From contig CADANX010000004.1 in the NCBI GenBank assembly GCA_902789425.1, forward strand, positions 1-64,000: a stretch of DNA of 64,000 nucleotides. The letters run 5' to 3'. The position numbers were made by a program, and so were the translations under genes. Positions 43,285-53,300 of the stretch are shown in pieces. The notes beneath the pieces were generated by a model. It was not told where the DNA came from, made no database searches, and saw nothing but the letters and a program-made list of their open reading frames with translations. The DNA comes from an uncultured Erysipelotrichaceae bacterium (lineage in GTDB: Bacteria > Bacillota_I > Bacilli_A > RF39 > UBA660). Each line of letters begins with the position of its first letter. The stretch's first letter is position 1.

Positions 43285-46200
43285 CTTATACAATACCAAA
43301 AATTGGTAATACTGAAGTAAGTAATAATAATCGTCAAGTAATATCAGATACACCTACAAGACTCGTTATCCACAAGAAAGATGATAGAAATACGGTAAAT
43401 GATATAACTGAATCATCTGATAGAAAAGAAACAGCGATATTTGAAGTTTATAGATGTACAAATTTAAATCAAAAATGTACATATAACTCATCAACAAAAG
43501 AAGCATTAAAATTCTATAATTTAGCATATATTGATGATGATAATGAAGATGCTGGTGAAAGAGTATATAAATATATAACTACATCAGATGAACCAAATGT
43601 AACTAATTATGTAACAAGACTTGTTCTTAATGAAAAAGGTAGAATTATATTAAGATATTTACCTGGTAATTATAAATATGTAGTTGTTGAGAGAAATGCT
43701 CCAGATGGATACTATAATCTAGAAGGAGAGAATGCAGAACTTGAAACATATAATGATAGTTCAACTACAAATAATTCATATAATTTTACAAATATTCATA
43801 CTCAGATAAAATTTGTAAAAGATGATATTTACAAATATTATGAAAAATATGATTTAGATAAAGTTAGTAGTATTAATGAAATATTTGATTCAATGACATT
43901 TGTACTTAGAAATAAAAATGGTCAAATAGTAAAATTATCTAAAGTACAAGATGGTGAATATAGATTTATTGGACAAAATGGTAGTGCTAGCTCAAATACA
44001 GTAGAAGAACTTCATACAAAAGATGGTGAATTTATTGTTACTCATCTTTATAGAGGAGAAACATATTATATTGAGGAAATTAGATCAGATACATTAGGAA
44101 ACTTTATATTACCTAATAATATAAATAATACTTCTCTTGTAGAAAGTGAAGCAGGGAATCTTAAAAATAATAAGCATCCAATAGTTAAGTATAATATTCC
44201 TTTAACTGTTCCAAATGATATTCAAAAAAGATCACTTACTCAATTAATAGAAAATGCACCAACTAGAGTAGTTTTTGAAAAAAGAGATGCTATAACAGGA
44301 GAATTAATTGATGACCTTGTAAATACAACTAATGATCCTTCTTCTGAAGGAAATCAGTATAATAATGTTTATACAACATTTAATGTATATAGATGTGATA
44401 AAGATGTTTCTACTTGTTCAATAAGCAATGGAACTTTAGTATATTTTACAGAAAGAGAATATGTTAATGACTTAACAACTGATATAACAAATGTTACACC
44501 TCCTGTATATGTATATAAATATTCTAAATTAAACCAAAATGCAGTTAAAGATTTACATACTGATAGAGGATTACTTGTTCTTGCATATTTACCATCAAAA
44601 TATAAATATGTACTTTATGAAACTGTGGCTCCAAATGGATACTATAATCCAACAACAGTAGAGGGTCAAACTGAATTTACTGTTAAAGATTCATCTATAG
44701 ATGATGATATTACATATGAATCATTAACTACAAAAGTAGATAATGAACCAACTAAGATTATATTTAAGAAAAAAGATATGTATGATTACTATGATGAAAC
44801 TGATATTGATAAAATAGACAGTGAAGTTAAAATGTTTGATTCTATGAGATTTGTTCTAAGAAATAAAGAAGGAGAAATCTTAAGTCTTAAATGTACAGAA
44901 AATGGAGTGGTAACAGATGCTTCATCAAATAATTGTAAAACTGGTGAATATAGATATTTACCATATAAAAATAATGAAAATTTAACAACTAGACTTCAAA
45001 CTATAAATGGAGAGTTTAAAATAACTCATTTATATAGAGGAGAAACATATTATATTGAAGAAATAAAAGAAGATACTGAAGGTGACTTTATATTACCTGA
45101 TTACTTAAATTTTGCTGATTTACCATTTGATAATAAAGGACATCCAGTAGTTAAATATGTTCTTCCAGAAAATGTTGATACTGATGAATCAATAACTAGA
45201 GTAATGGAAAATACTCCAACTAGAGTAATATTCCAAAAAAGAGATAGTAAATATAATTATTTAATTCCAGATGAAACAACAACTTTTGAAGTATATCAAT
45301 GTAGTAATGAAGTAGATAGATGTACACCAGAAGAAGAATCAGCTAAATTAATGTATTTTAAACCTAGAGCAACAATAACAGGTGATAATGAAGATTCTGG
45401 TAAAGAAGTATATAGATATTCAAAACTAAATAATCAAAATGGTGCAGTTAAAGATCTTCATCCATATTTAGGTGAACTTATACTTAGATATTTACCTGCT
45501 AAATATAAATATGTTTTAGTAGAAACAGTTGCGCCAAAGAATTATACTATGCCAACTGGAATAAATGCATATACATACTTTACTATTTCAGAAACTAAAG
45601 TACAGGTTGATGAACTTGATGTTCCAAATAAACCAACTAGTGTAGTACTTAGAAAATATGATGATAAAGGTAATTTATTAACTGGTGCTAAGTTTAAGGT
45701 TTATAAAAAGACAGCTAAAGAAGGAGAAACAACATCTTGTAATCCTAATTTAAAAGCTATGGATCAAGTAATGGAAGAAGTTAAACTTAAAACAGTATAT
45801 GAAGGTATATATGAAGCAAGAGAAACAACAGATACAAGTGTTATTACAACATGTACAAATAGAGATGGACTAAATTGTAATGAACTTACTGGAACTCTTA
45901 CTTATGAAAAATATGTTGATAGTTGGCTTGGACTTAATAATGAAGAAAATCCTAGTCAATTAAAAACAAATCATATTAATTTATTAAATGAATTTAATGA
46001 TGAAATAGAAACATATACACAAATTAAAGAAGGCGAAGCATTAATTCAATATCTTGAATATAATCATTGTTATATTTTTGAAGAAGTCGAAGCTCCTAAA
46101 GGATATTCACTTCCATCTAAAAAAGAAGATAGATTTACAATGCTTGAAATAAAAGAAAATGATACTTATGATCATACGACTTATAAAACATTTGTAAATA

Positions 46201-46727
46201 TGCCTACGCCATATCAATTTTATAAATTTGATGAATTTAATAATTTACTTGATGGAGCTAAGTTTAAACTTCAAAGACTAAATAAAGAAAAAATTTATGA
46301 AGATGTAACAGTATCTGAAGATTTAGATAAAGAAGAAGAACTAGCAGATGGAAGTAAAGTTTATAGAATTGATGAAAATACTGATAATACTACAATTGAA
46401 ACATTTAATGGAACAGCTATTATATATTACTTAAGCAAAGGGCAATATAGAGTAGTTGAAACTGAAGCACCTGCTGGAAAAGAACTTGGTAAGACACTAA
46501 ATGTAGCTACATTCTTTGTTAATGATAAAGGTGAAGTCTTTGGTAATAGAATAATTACTAATAAGAGTGAAACTAAAAAAATAAAGAGAAAAAATAGTGA
46601 TAGTGCTGCTTTAATAGTAAACATTCAAACAGGTCAAACATTAATAAGATATGGTCTAATATTATCAGTAATAACAGCATTATTGATATTACTATATATT
46701 ATAAAAATTAAATTTATTAAAAAATAG
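43281..46727 (+). pseudogene. Giant Cna-B/SpaA-domain surface protein, 3' part with NIQTG sorting signal
   Basis: Open frame 43251-46727, first possible start GTG 43281 with no ribosome site; it continues the 38350 gene. It encodes about six tandem units that start N-x-P-T-x-x-x-(F/L)-x-K-x-D (TPTRLVIHKKDD, APTRVVFEKRDA, EPTKIIFKKKDM, TPTRVIFQKRDS, KPTSVVLRKYDD, MPTPYQFYKFDE) and end with a Glu-containing strand such as YVLVETVAPKNY. This Lys near the start and Glu near the end match the isopeptide-forming pair of Cna-B/SpaA domains. The C-terminus is NIQTG, a hydrophobic helix, and KIKFIKK: a sorting-signal layout with a non-standard motif. A hairpin with GAAA loop follows. Confidence 0.75.
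45210..46727 (+). repeat. Region paralogous to 54505-56152
   Basis: The last ~500 residues of the split and intact giant proteins align almost without gaps, e.g. LEYNHCYIFEEVEAP, TYDHTTYKTF, GQYRVVETEAPAGKELGK and NIQTGQTLIRYGLI. DNA identity is visibly high, more than in their N-terminal halves, which suggests recent duplication or gene conversion of the 3' ends. Confidence 0.8.
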
Positions 46728-46760
46728 GATTTAGTAGAAATACTAAATCTTTTCATTTTT
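46728..46760 (+). terminator. Terminator
   Basis: GATTTAGTA - GAAA - TACTAAATC: a 9-base stem closed by a GNRA tetraloop, followed by T-rich sequence. Confidence 0.9.
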
Positions 46761-46789
46761 TTGATTTTTATAGCAAAATGTGGTATTAT
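46761..46789 (+). promoter_or_regulatory. Sigma-A promoter of the first Ig/ChW gene pair
   Basis: TTGATT (46761-46766), 17-base spacer, TATTAT (46784-46789) with TGG directly before it (extended -10). Confidence 0.75.
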
Positions 46790-46819
46790 TTTAATCAAGA
46801 AACACAGGGAGGTATTTCT

Positions 46820-47974
46820 ATGAATAATTCAAAAAAATTAAAACCTATTTTATTAAAAAAAGGGGTATTAGCTGCAATGCTTGGTGCAAGTTTAACTTTA
46901 TCAACAGTATATGTTTCACCAGTAGAACCAACAAAAGTAGAAGCTGCTAATAAAGATAAGAAAAAACCAAAAATAACTTTTAAAGGAAAAAGTAAATTAA
47001 CAGTAGAAGAAGGAGAAACAATTACAATTCCTAAAACTACTTATAGTGATAATTTAACAAAAAAGAAAAAATTGAAATTAGGCGTAACAGTAAAAAAAGG
47101 AAAAAAGAATTATAAGACTATAGCAAATACTATTAAAAAAGCAACTTTAAATAATAAAACAGCATCTGTTGAATTTCCAGAAGATGGTACTTATAAAATA
47201 AATTATACAGTTACAGATTTAGCTAAAAATGTAGCAACAAAATCAAGAACAGTAATAGTATCTGATAAAGAAATAATAACAGAAGAACAAATAATAACAA
47301 AAGAAGACCCAACAACTGAAATAACTATAACTACTGAAGAACCTAAAAGAGAAGTAGTTACAACTGAAGCAACTACTGAACAAACAAAAACAGAAGAACC
47401 AAAAACTGAGGAACCTAAACCATATGAAAAGACTGAAGAAGAAAAAAATATGGTTGATTTAACAGATAAAGAATATAAAGATTATGGTTATAAAGTATTA
47501 GGAAAAGATGAAACTGCGCCATTTGACTTAAGTTCTGATAATGAAACTGAAGATGCATCTATATCATTTGAATATGACTATAGATATTTATGTATTGATA
47601 GATATTCTGATACATTTAAAAATTTAGATTTTATAAAATACTTAGGAAAAATAACTGCAACTGATAAAGATGGAAATGATATATCAAATTCAATTGTTAT
47701 TAAAGTGCAAGGTGATATTGATTCTTCTATTAATAATATTTATGTAAATGGAATAGATATTAATATTTTTGCAAAGACAACTGATGGAAAAAATGTAAAA
47801 AGAAATATTTATGTTAATTTTGTAGATTGTTCTGATTTAAATGATTTTAATTATTTAATAAGTACAAATCCAAAAGTATATGGAAGAGTAGATGAATTTT
47901 CTTTCAATAATGAAAGAAATACTGATAAAGTATATAAATTATGTTTAGATTATAAAAAAGAAGATTTAGCTTAA
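46820..47974 (+). CDS. Exported Ig-like protein with Thr/Glu-rich linker, copy 1
   Basis: 384 residues. Signal peptide: basic KKLKPILLKKG, hydrophobic VLAAMLGASLTLSTVYV, and a likely cut near VEA-ANK. The first mature domain is a Lys-rich bacterial Ig-like domain (KITFKGKSKLTVEEGETITI to GTYKINYTVTDLAKNVATKS), like DUF5011/Big-type modules. A linker of Thr, Glu and Pro (TEEP, TTEAT, KTEEPK) follows, then a ~150-residue C-terminal domain not recognised. No anchor is visible; the Lys-rich domain could bind anionic wall polymer. Start by GGGAGGT before 46820. It is paired with the ChW-like gene 24 bases downstream and has a paralogue at 48654. Confidence 0.78.
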   Translation: MNNSKKLKPILLKKGVLAAMLGASLTLSTVYVSPVEPTKVEAANKDKKKPKITFKGKSKLTVEEGETITIPKTTYSDNLTKKKKLKLGVTVKKGKKNYKTIANTIKKATLNNKTASVEFPEDGTYKINYTVTDLAKNVATKSRTVIVSDKEIITEEQIITKEDPTTEITITTEEPKREVVTTEATTEQTKTEEPKTEEPKPYEKTEEEKNMVDLTDKEYKDYGYKVLGKDETAPFDLSSDNETEDASISFEYDYRYLCIDRYSDTFKNLDFIKYLGKITATDKDGNDISNSIVIKVQGDIDSSINNIYVNGIDINIFAKTTDGKNVKRNIYVNFVDCSDLNDFNYLISTNPKVYGRVDEFSFNNERNTDKVYKLCLDYKKEDLA

Positions 47975-47998
47975 AATATAAGTTAAAGGGGTATTCAT

Positions 47999-48538
47999 AT
48001 GAAAAAAAGATATTTAGTTATAACTTTTATAATAATATTATCACTTTTAATTATTTATAATAGAATTAATTTTAATGATAATATGCAAAGGTCGGGTATT
48101 TATAATATTAATTATAAAACTATGAAACAAAATAATAATTGGACTGTATTTAAAGGTAATGGAGTTAGATCAGGTAATAAGTCTGATTCTATAAAAAATA
48201 TGTTTATTAAAACAAAAAGTCCTGACTTTTCATATAAGTTTTATACTAATAAAAAATGGACAAAAGATATATTAACTAATCAAAAAATAAATAATAATAA
48301 ACCTCTGCAAGGAATAAAAGTATTTATTTATAAAGATTTAGCAAAAAAATATAGTGTATGTTATAGAACATATAATATCAAAAATGGATGGCTTGGATGG
48401 TCATGCAATGGTCAAATAAATGGTAACAAAAAGTATGATATTAGTGCTATTGAAATAAAGGTTATTCCTAAAAATATAGTTACAGAAGAATACCTAAAAG
48501 ACTACAATAATTCATCAAAAACACAAATAAATTTCTAA
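47999..48538 (+). CDS. Membrane-anchored ChW-like repeat protein, copy 1
   Basis: 179 residues: one N-terminal helix (about 4-22), then three ~37-residue units (about 35-73, 77-113, 117-157). The third, CYRTYNIKNGWLGWSCNGQI followed by NGNKKYDISAIEIKVI, has the shape of the clostridial hydrophobic W (ChW) repeat (Y-x-x-H/Y-x-x-x-x-GW-x-x-W-x-x-(N/D)G-x-x-(A/S)G-x-x-x-x-x-x-(I/L)-x-AI-x-I-x-(I/L)). The first two are diverged but keep the Trp and the I-x-I ending. ChW repeats are surface modules thought to mediate adhesion or wall/polymer binding. AAAGGGG ribosome site. Its paralogue is at 49804. Confidence 0.72.
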   Translation: MKKRYLVITFIIILSLLIIYNRINFNDNMQRSGIYNINYKTMKQNNNWTVFKGNGVRSGNKSDSIKNMFIKTKSPDFSYKFYTNKKWTKDILTNQKINNNKPLQGIKVFIYKDLAKKYSVCYRTYNIKNGWLGWSCNGQINGNKKYDISAIEIKVIPKNIVTEEYLKDYNNSSKTQINF

Positions 48539-48574
48539 AAGAGCAAAAAAAATGCAATTTTTGCTCTTTTTTTA
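48537..48574 (+). terminator. Terminator
   Basis: AAAAGAGCAAAAA (48537-48549) and TTTTTGCTCTTTT (48558-48570), then T residues. Confidence 0.9.
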
Positions 48575-48653
48575 TATAAAAATAACGTAAAACTCTTTAA
48601 AAAATCTTGACAATGTGCTAAAATTAAAAATGATGAAATGGGAGGTAAATGTG

Positions 48654-49811
48654 ATGAAAAATATTTTGTCAAATGAAAAAGAATTAAAAGGAAGAAAGAT
48701 GAAACCATCTTTAATCAAGAAAGGGTTAATTGCGGCGGCTCTAGGATTAACACTTTCATCAGGAGTAGCTACAGCTATTCCAGTGGAACCTGCAAAGGTT
48801 GAGGCGGCCAACAAAGATAGAAAGAAACCAAAAATAACATTTAAAGGAAAGACAAAGTTAACAGCAGAAGAAGGAGAAAAAGTTACAATTCCTAAAACAA
48901 ACTTTAGTGATAATGTAACTAAAAAGAAAAAATTAAAATTAGGCGTAACAGTTAAAAAAGGAAAGAAGAGTTATAAAACTATAGCTAATTCAATAAAGAA
49001 AGCTACATTAAATAATAAAAAAACTTCAGTAGCTTTTCCAGAAGAAGGAACATATAAAATAACTTATACAGTTACAGATTTAGCTAAAAACGTAGCGACT
49101 AAAGCAAGAACAGTTACAGTAACTGATAAAGAAATAATCGAAGAAGATACAATGACACCAAAAGAAGATCCAACTACAGAAGAACAAAGAAGAGTAGTTA
49201 CAATTGAAACACCTACTGAACAAAAAACAACTGAACAACCAAAAGTTGAAACACCAACAGTTGATTTATCTAAATATGGTAAAGTAGAAAAAGTAACAGT
49301 TGATGGAAATACATATAATGTTATTTCAAATGTTGATAGAAATAAAGCATATAGTATAGAATCAAGTGCTCAATATAAAAGTAAGAGTATTTCTAAATGG
49401 AAAATATCAAATCTAGTATATGATGAAACTAAAAATGATTATATTACTGATCATTCATATTTAGGTCTATACGGTAAAATATCTGTAATTGATAAAAATG
49501 GTGTTGATTGCAGTAATAATGTATATGTAATGGAATATGACGAATTTAATTTTAAAGTTGCAGCAGTATATTGTATTGACTCTGAAAATAATTTTTTGAA
49601 AATAATGGAAACAAATATAATGACTGATCCTAACACATGGGTTTATGGGGAAGATGCAGTATTTGATGAATCTGAATTTAATTATATAGATAAAAATAAA
49701 GGAGTTTATATTCAAGGCGACAAAGGTGCAGAATTATCTTTGAATGATAATATTAAAAAGAATAATACTAAAATTCTTGCAATGAAAAAGGAATGGTACG
49801 AAAATGTCTAA
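48654..49811 (+). CDS. Exported Ig-like protein with Thr/Glu-rich linker, copy 2
   Basis: 385 residues, paralogue of the 46820 protein: same signal peptide type (MKPSLIKKGLIAAALGLTL), same VEAANKD-RKKPKITFKGK start of the Ig-like domain, same TVTDLAKNVATK end. The linker has TEEQ/TEQ runs. The C-terminal ~160 residues have diverged strongly from copy 1. An extended -10 (TGCTAAAAT, 48616-48624) precedes it; GGGAGGT lies before the ATG at 48654. The codons around 48720-48810 are GC-richer than the rest (GCG, GGC). It overlaps the next gene by 8 bases, so the two are translated together. Confidence 0.78.
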   Translation: MKNILSNEKELKGRKMKPSLIKKGLIAAALGLTLSSGVATAIPVEPAKVEAANKDRKKPKITFKGKTKLTAEEGEKVTIPKTNFSDNVTKKKKLKLGVTVKKGKKSYKTIANSIKKATLNNKKTSVAFPEEGTYKITYTVTDLAKNVATKARTVTVTDKEIIEEDTMTPKEDPTTEEQRRVVTIETPTEQKTTEQPKVETPTVDLSKYGKVEKVTVDGNTYNVISNVDRNKAYSIESSAQYKSKSISKWKISNLVYDETKNDYITDHSYLGLYGKISVIDKNGVDCSNNVYVMEYDEFNFKVAAVYCIDSENNFLKIMETNIMTDPNTWVYGEDAVFDESEFNYIDKNKGVYIQGDKGAELSLNDNIKKNNTKILAMKKEWYENV

Positions 49812-50340
49812 AAAAAGAATATGTATAGTTTTTGCTATTATATTTATTGCTTTATTTACATTAGTTAATTTATTTGATAATGATAAAGTGATGAATATAA
49901 AATACAGAATCTATACAAAGGAAAGTGGTTGGTCTAGTTGGTGCAAGAATGGCACAACTTGCGGTAATAAAAAAGATAAAATAAAAGGAATTCAAATTAA
50001 TACTTCTGAATCGAACCCAATAATTTATAATTATTATACATTAGATAAAGAATGGGATAATTCATTCACAAGTAATGGCAATAAAACAGAAGATGATGAT
50101 ATTTATGGAATAAAAATGTCTTTATATCATGGAACTAGTAAATATTATGATATATGTTATAGAACATATAATAATAAAAATGAATGGTTAGAATGGAATT
50201 GTACTAATGAAATGATTAGTGGTAATAAAGATATACCTATTTCTGCAATAGAAATTAAAATTATTCCAGATGATGTCGTAAAAAGTGATTATTTAAAGAA
50301 TTATAATTTTAGTGAAAATGAATCAAGTATTGGGTTCTAG
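49804..50340 (+). CDS. Membrane-anchored ChW-like repeat protein, copy 2
   Basis: 178 residues, paralogue of the 47999 protein: N-terminal helix (about 5-23) and three ChW-like units (about 31-67, 73-110, 114-156), the first with SGWSSWCKNG-x-x-CGNK and the last with CYRTYNNKNEWLEWNC then ISAIEIKIIP. Pairs of Cys flank the Trp loops in this family (WCKNGTTCG; ICYRTY...WNC), suggesting disulfides. It overlaps the upstream Ig-like gene and is followed 10 bases later by the giant gene at 50351, forming an operon. Confidence 0.72.
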   Translation: MSKKRICIVFAIIFIALFTLVNLFDNDKVMNIKYRIYTKESGWSSWCKNGTTCGNKKDKIKGIQINTSESNPIIYNYYTLDKEWDNSFTSNGNKTEDDDIYGIKMSLYHGTSKYYDICYRTYNNKNEWLEWNCTNEMISGNKDIPISAIEIKIIPDDVVKSDYLKNYNFSENESSIGF

Positions 50341-50350
50341 GAGGTACATA

Positions 50351-53300
50351 ATGAAAAAAAGAATAATAAAAATTATATCGTTATTTTTAATAATTATTCT
50401 TTTTTATTTTATATTTGATACTTATACCTTTAATAAAGAAAGAAAAGTTAAGGGTGGAAAATATAAAATAAACATAGTTTACATGCTTATTGAAGATAAC
50501 AAAGATACAAAAAATGTGAGTTTTGATAATTTTAGCCCTGCAGTTGAAAATTCGATGTTTCATGTTCATGTTATTGAAGATTTAAAAAAAGTTGGAGATA
50601 ATTATGTAGTAAAATTAAAAAACTCAAATGATATTGTATTTAATAATATAAAAGATTATACTTTTGCATTAAATGATATTAATGGTAATGTTTTAAAAGA
50701 TGTTAAATTTGATAAAAATACTAGAAGAATAATTATTCCTAAAAAGTATTATGAATCAAAAAAATATAAAAAATATAAAAATATTACATTAAAATTTCAA
50801 ACTATAAGCAGTGTAAAAAAGAATGATTTAAAAAATGTTAAATTATCTGTTGAAACAAGTAAGTTTTTTAAATCAAAAAAGACGGTATATGTTGACAATA
50901 ATGAAGTAAATACAAAAGTATCTTTATTTAAATATAAGACTGGGAAAGGTATTATAAAGGAAGATTTATTAGTTTATTTAAATGGTAGTAAAAAACCATT
51001 GAGTACTGATAAATATTATTATGATCAAAGATCTGGAACAGTTGATATTATAAATACAAGTTCAGCATATATCAATAGTATAAAAATAAGAGTAAAAAAA
51101 GCAGCTCTAATTAAAAGATTTTTGTTTTTTGGATTGAACTTGGTAGATGTTGAAGCTAAATCTGCATATAACGTTGTAGGTACATTTACTGATGTGAATG
51201 GTGGAGTTTCTAATTCGGATATGAAAGAAAATGCAAATACTGTTAGCGTAAATGCTCCATATTTTTATTCACATGATTCCAACTCAATACCATATTATTT
51301 AAATAATACTAATACTTCATATTGGAAAAATAAAAACTATAATTGTGGTGGTAAAGTATCTTCAAGTTTAGATTGTAGCAGTACAAATAATACTCAATAT
51401 TATTTTAATGCTTCGACTGATGCTACTGCAAGAAAAGCTTTAAAAAGTGCACTAGAAAATGCAAAAAAGGCTTCACCAGGTGGTGCTTCTTTACTTGATT
51501 TCTTAGTAAAGGTCGACGGATATAATGGCGCTTTAGAAGATAAAAAGTTTAAGGCAACAGTTGGTTCTGGTGATGATGCAAAAACAAGAACTATATCAAT
51601 TCAATTTTATGATGATTGGTTAGCATTATATTGTTCTGATGCAGAACATGCACAAGATAATAATTCAAAAACTGGTTTATCAATGAAATTTAAGATTTAT
51701 TCAGTTGATTCTAATTCATTGACAATTTATGTTTATCAGTCTGATACTGCCGGTTCACAATATTCAGTTGGATATTTTTCGTTCAAGAAAACAGCAGCTT
51801 CATTAAAAGTGAAGAAAAAGAGTTATGGTATATATAATTATGATTCGACAATTGGTGCCGGATCTGATTTAAAAGTTTCTGATATAGTATTTAAGGTTTA
51901 TGAAACATATAATACTACAACAAAAGATTGTGAAGGTTATGTAAAAACAGCAGTTACTGATGCAAATGGTATTGCTACATTTACTGGATTAGATGCTTCT
52001 GAAACTTATTGTATAAAAGAATCATATTATGAGTTTGACAGTGATAGTCCTATCTCTAGTTATGAATATGTAAGAGTTAATAATATAACAGATGTTGCTT
52101 TTACTTCAGCAACACCAACTCCAGGTAATACAGGAAGCGGAGCTTATGAGACAACTTTTGGTAAAGCTAAGCAATGTACAACTGGTGCTTCAGGCTCTAG
52201 TAATACTTGTGAGTATTACAATACTTTAATAAGATATTGTTTTAATGTAACTAAGAAAGATTTAGTTAATCAAAGTGGTGTATCTTTTAATGATGGAACT
52301 TTTAAGGTATGTGATTCATCTGGAAATTGTTCTACTAGTGTTGGCAACGTAGTTACAATGGCTGGATATCCATATTCAAGTGTAAAAAATGGTCTTACAA
52401 TTAGTGAATCAAATGATACTACACCAGTTAACTCAGGTAACGAAATATATAATTCTGGAACTTTTTATGGTTCTGATGGATCAAGTAAAACGTCAACTAC
52501 GATACCTTTTTCTAAGGCAATAACAATGACATTAACAAAAGTATCTGATGGTGTATTTAAATGGGTATGTCCAGCATCATCTAACACAACAGAAGTATAT
52601 AATGTAAAAAAATATCAATGTCTTAAAGTGAAAAAAGTAGATAAAGATACAGGAAAGGCTTTACCGGGAGCTGTATTTACTTCAACATGTTCAAATGGTC
52701 AAACTGATACAAAAACTACAGGAACTGATGGAATAGCAACATTGTATGCTGGTACTGCAAGAAATGGAACTACAACAACATGCTCTGTAACAGAAGTAAC
52801 GCCACCAACAGGTTACGGTTCTGCTAGTCCTTCAACAAAAACTGGATTAGGAGTATTTACAATGTCTGATTCAACAGCAGCTGGTTATCATGGACAAGGA
52901 GATACTGCAGTTTACAATGCTGTGTCAACATGGTGTGGAGTAGATGTAACTAACGATTTTACTTATCAGAATGCTTCTTTAAAACTAAATTGGTATAAAG
53001 TAGACGAAGATGATAATTTATTGACAAATGTAACTGAAAATGGGGCACCAGCGGAATTTACATTAACTGATAGTGATGGTACTGTTATAAAACATAATGG
53101 AACCAAAGTAGCTACATCAAATGTTGCTGGTACAGAAACAAGAAATTGTTATCAAGCAGATTCTAATGGAACATATACTACATTTTTATCAGATACTGAT
53201 GGTCAAGTATGTGTTAGAGGATTAAAAGATAAAAATGGTTCTGGTCAAACTTTAACATATACAGTAACTGAAACTAAGCCAGCTAAGTATCATACTTTTG

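Larger units (their letters stand above)
46820..50340 (+). repeat. Tandem duplication of a two-gene cassette (Ig-like + ChW-like)
   Basis: Unit 1 covers 46820-48538 and unit 2 48654-50340: same gene order, near-equal lengths (384/179 and 385/178 residues) and clear similarity in both genes. Unit 1 is followed by a terminator; unit 2 is fused into an operon with the second giant gene. Confidence 0.85.

Noticed and set aside
43250-43290. Programmed -1 ribosomal frameshift joining the two halves of the giant gene
   Set aside because: There is no good slippery heptamer or downstream structure at the junction, and a whole stretch of the repeat is missing, which frameshifting cannot explain.
43281-46727. 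Independent gene starting at GTG 43281
   Set aside because: No ribosome site, no signal peptide, and the frame opens inside a domain that continues the upstream gene.
48607-48624. Perfect TTGACA as -35 of the second Ig-like gene
   Set aside because: The nearest -10 (TAAAAT at 48619) is only 6 bases away; the extended -10 TGCTAAAAT is more likely to work on its own or with a weak upstream -35.
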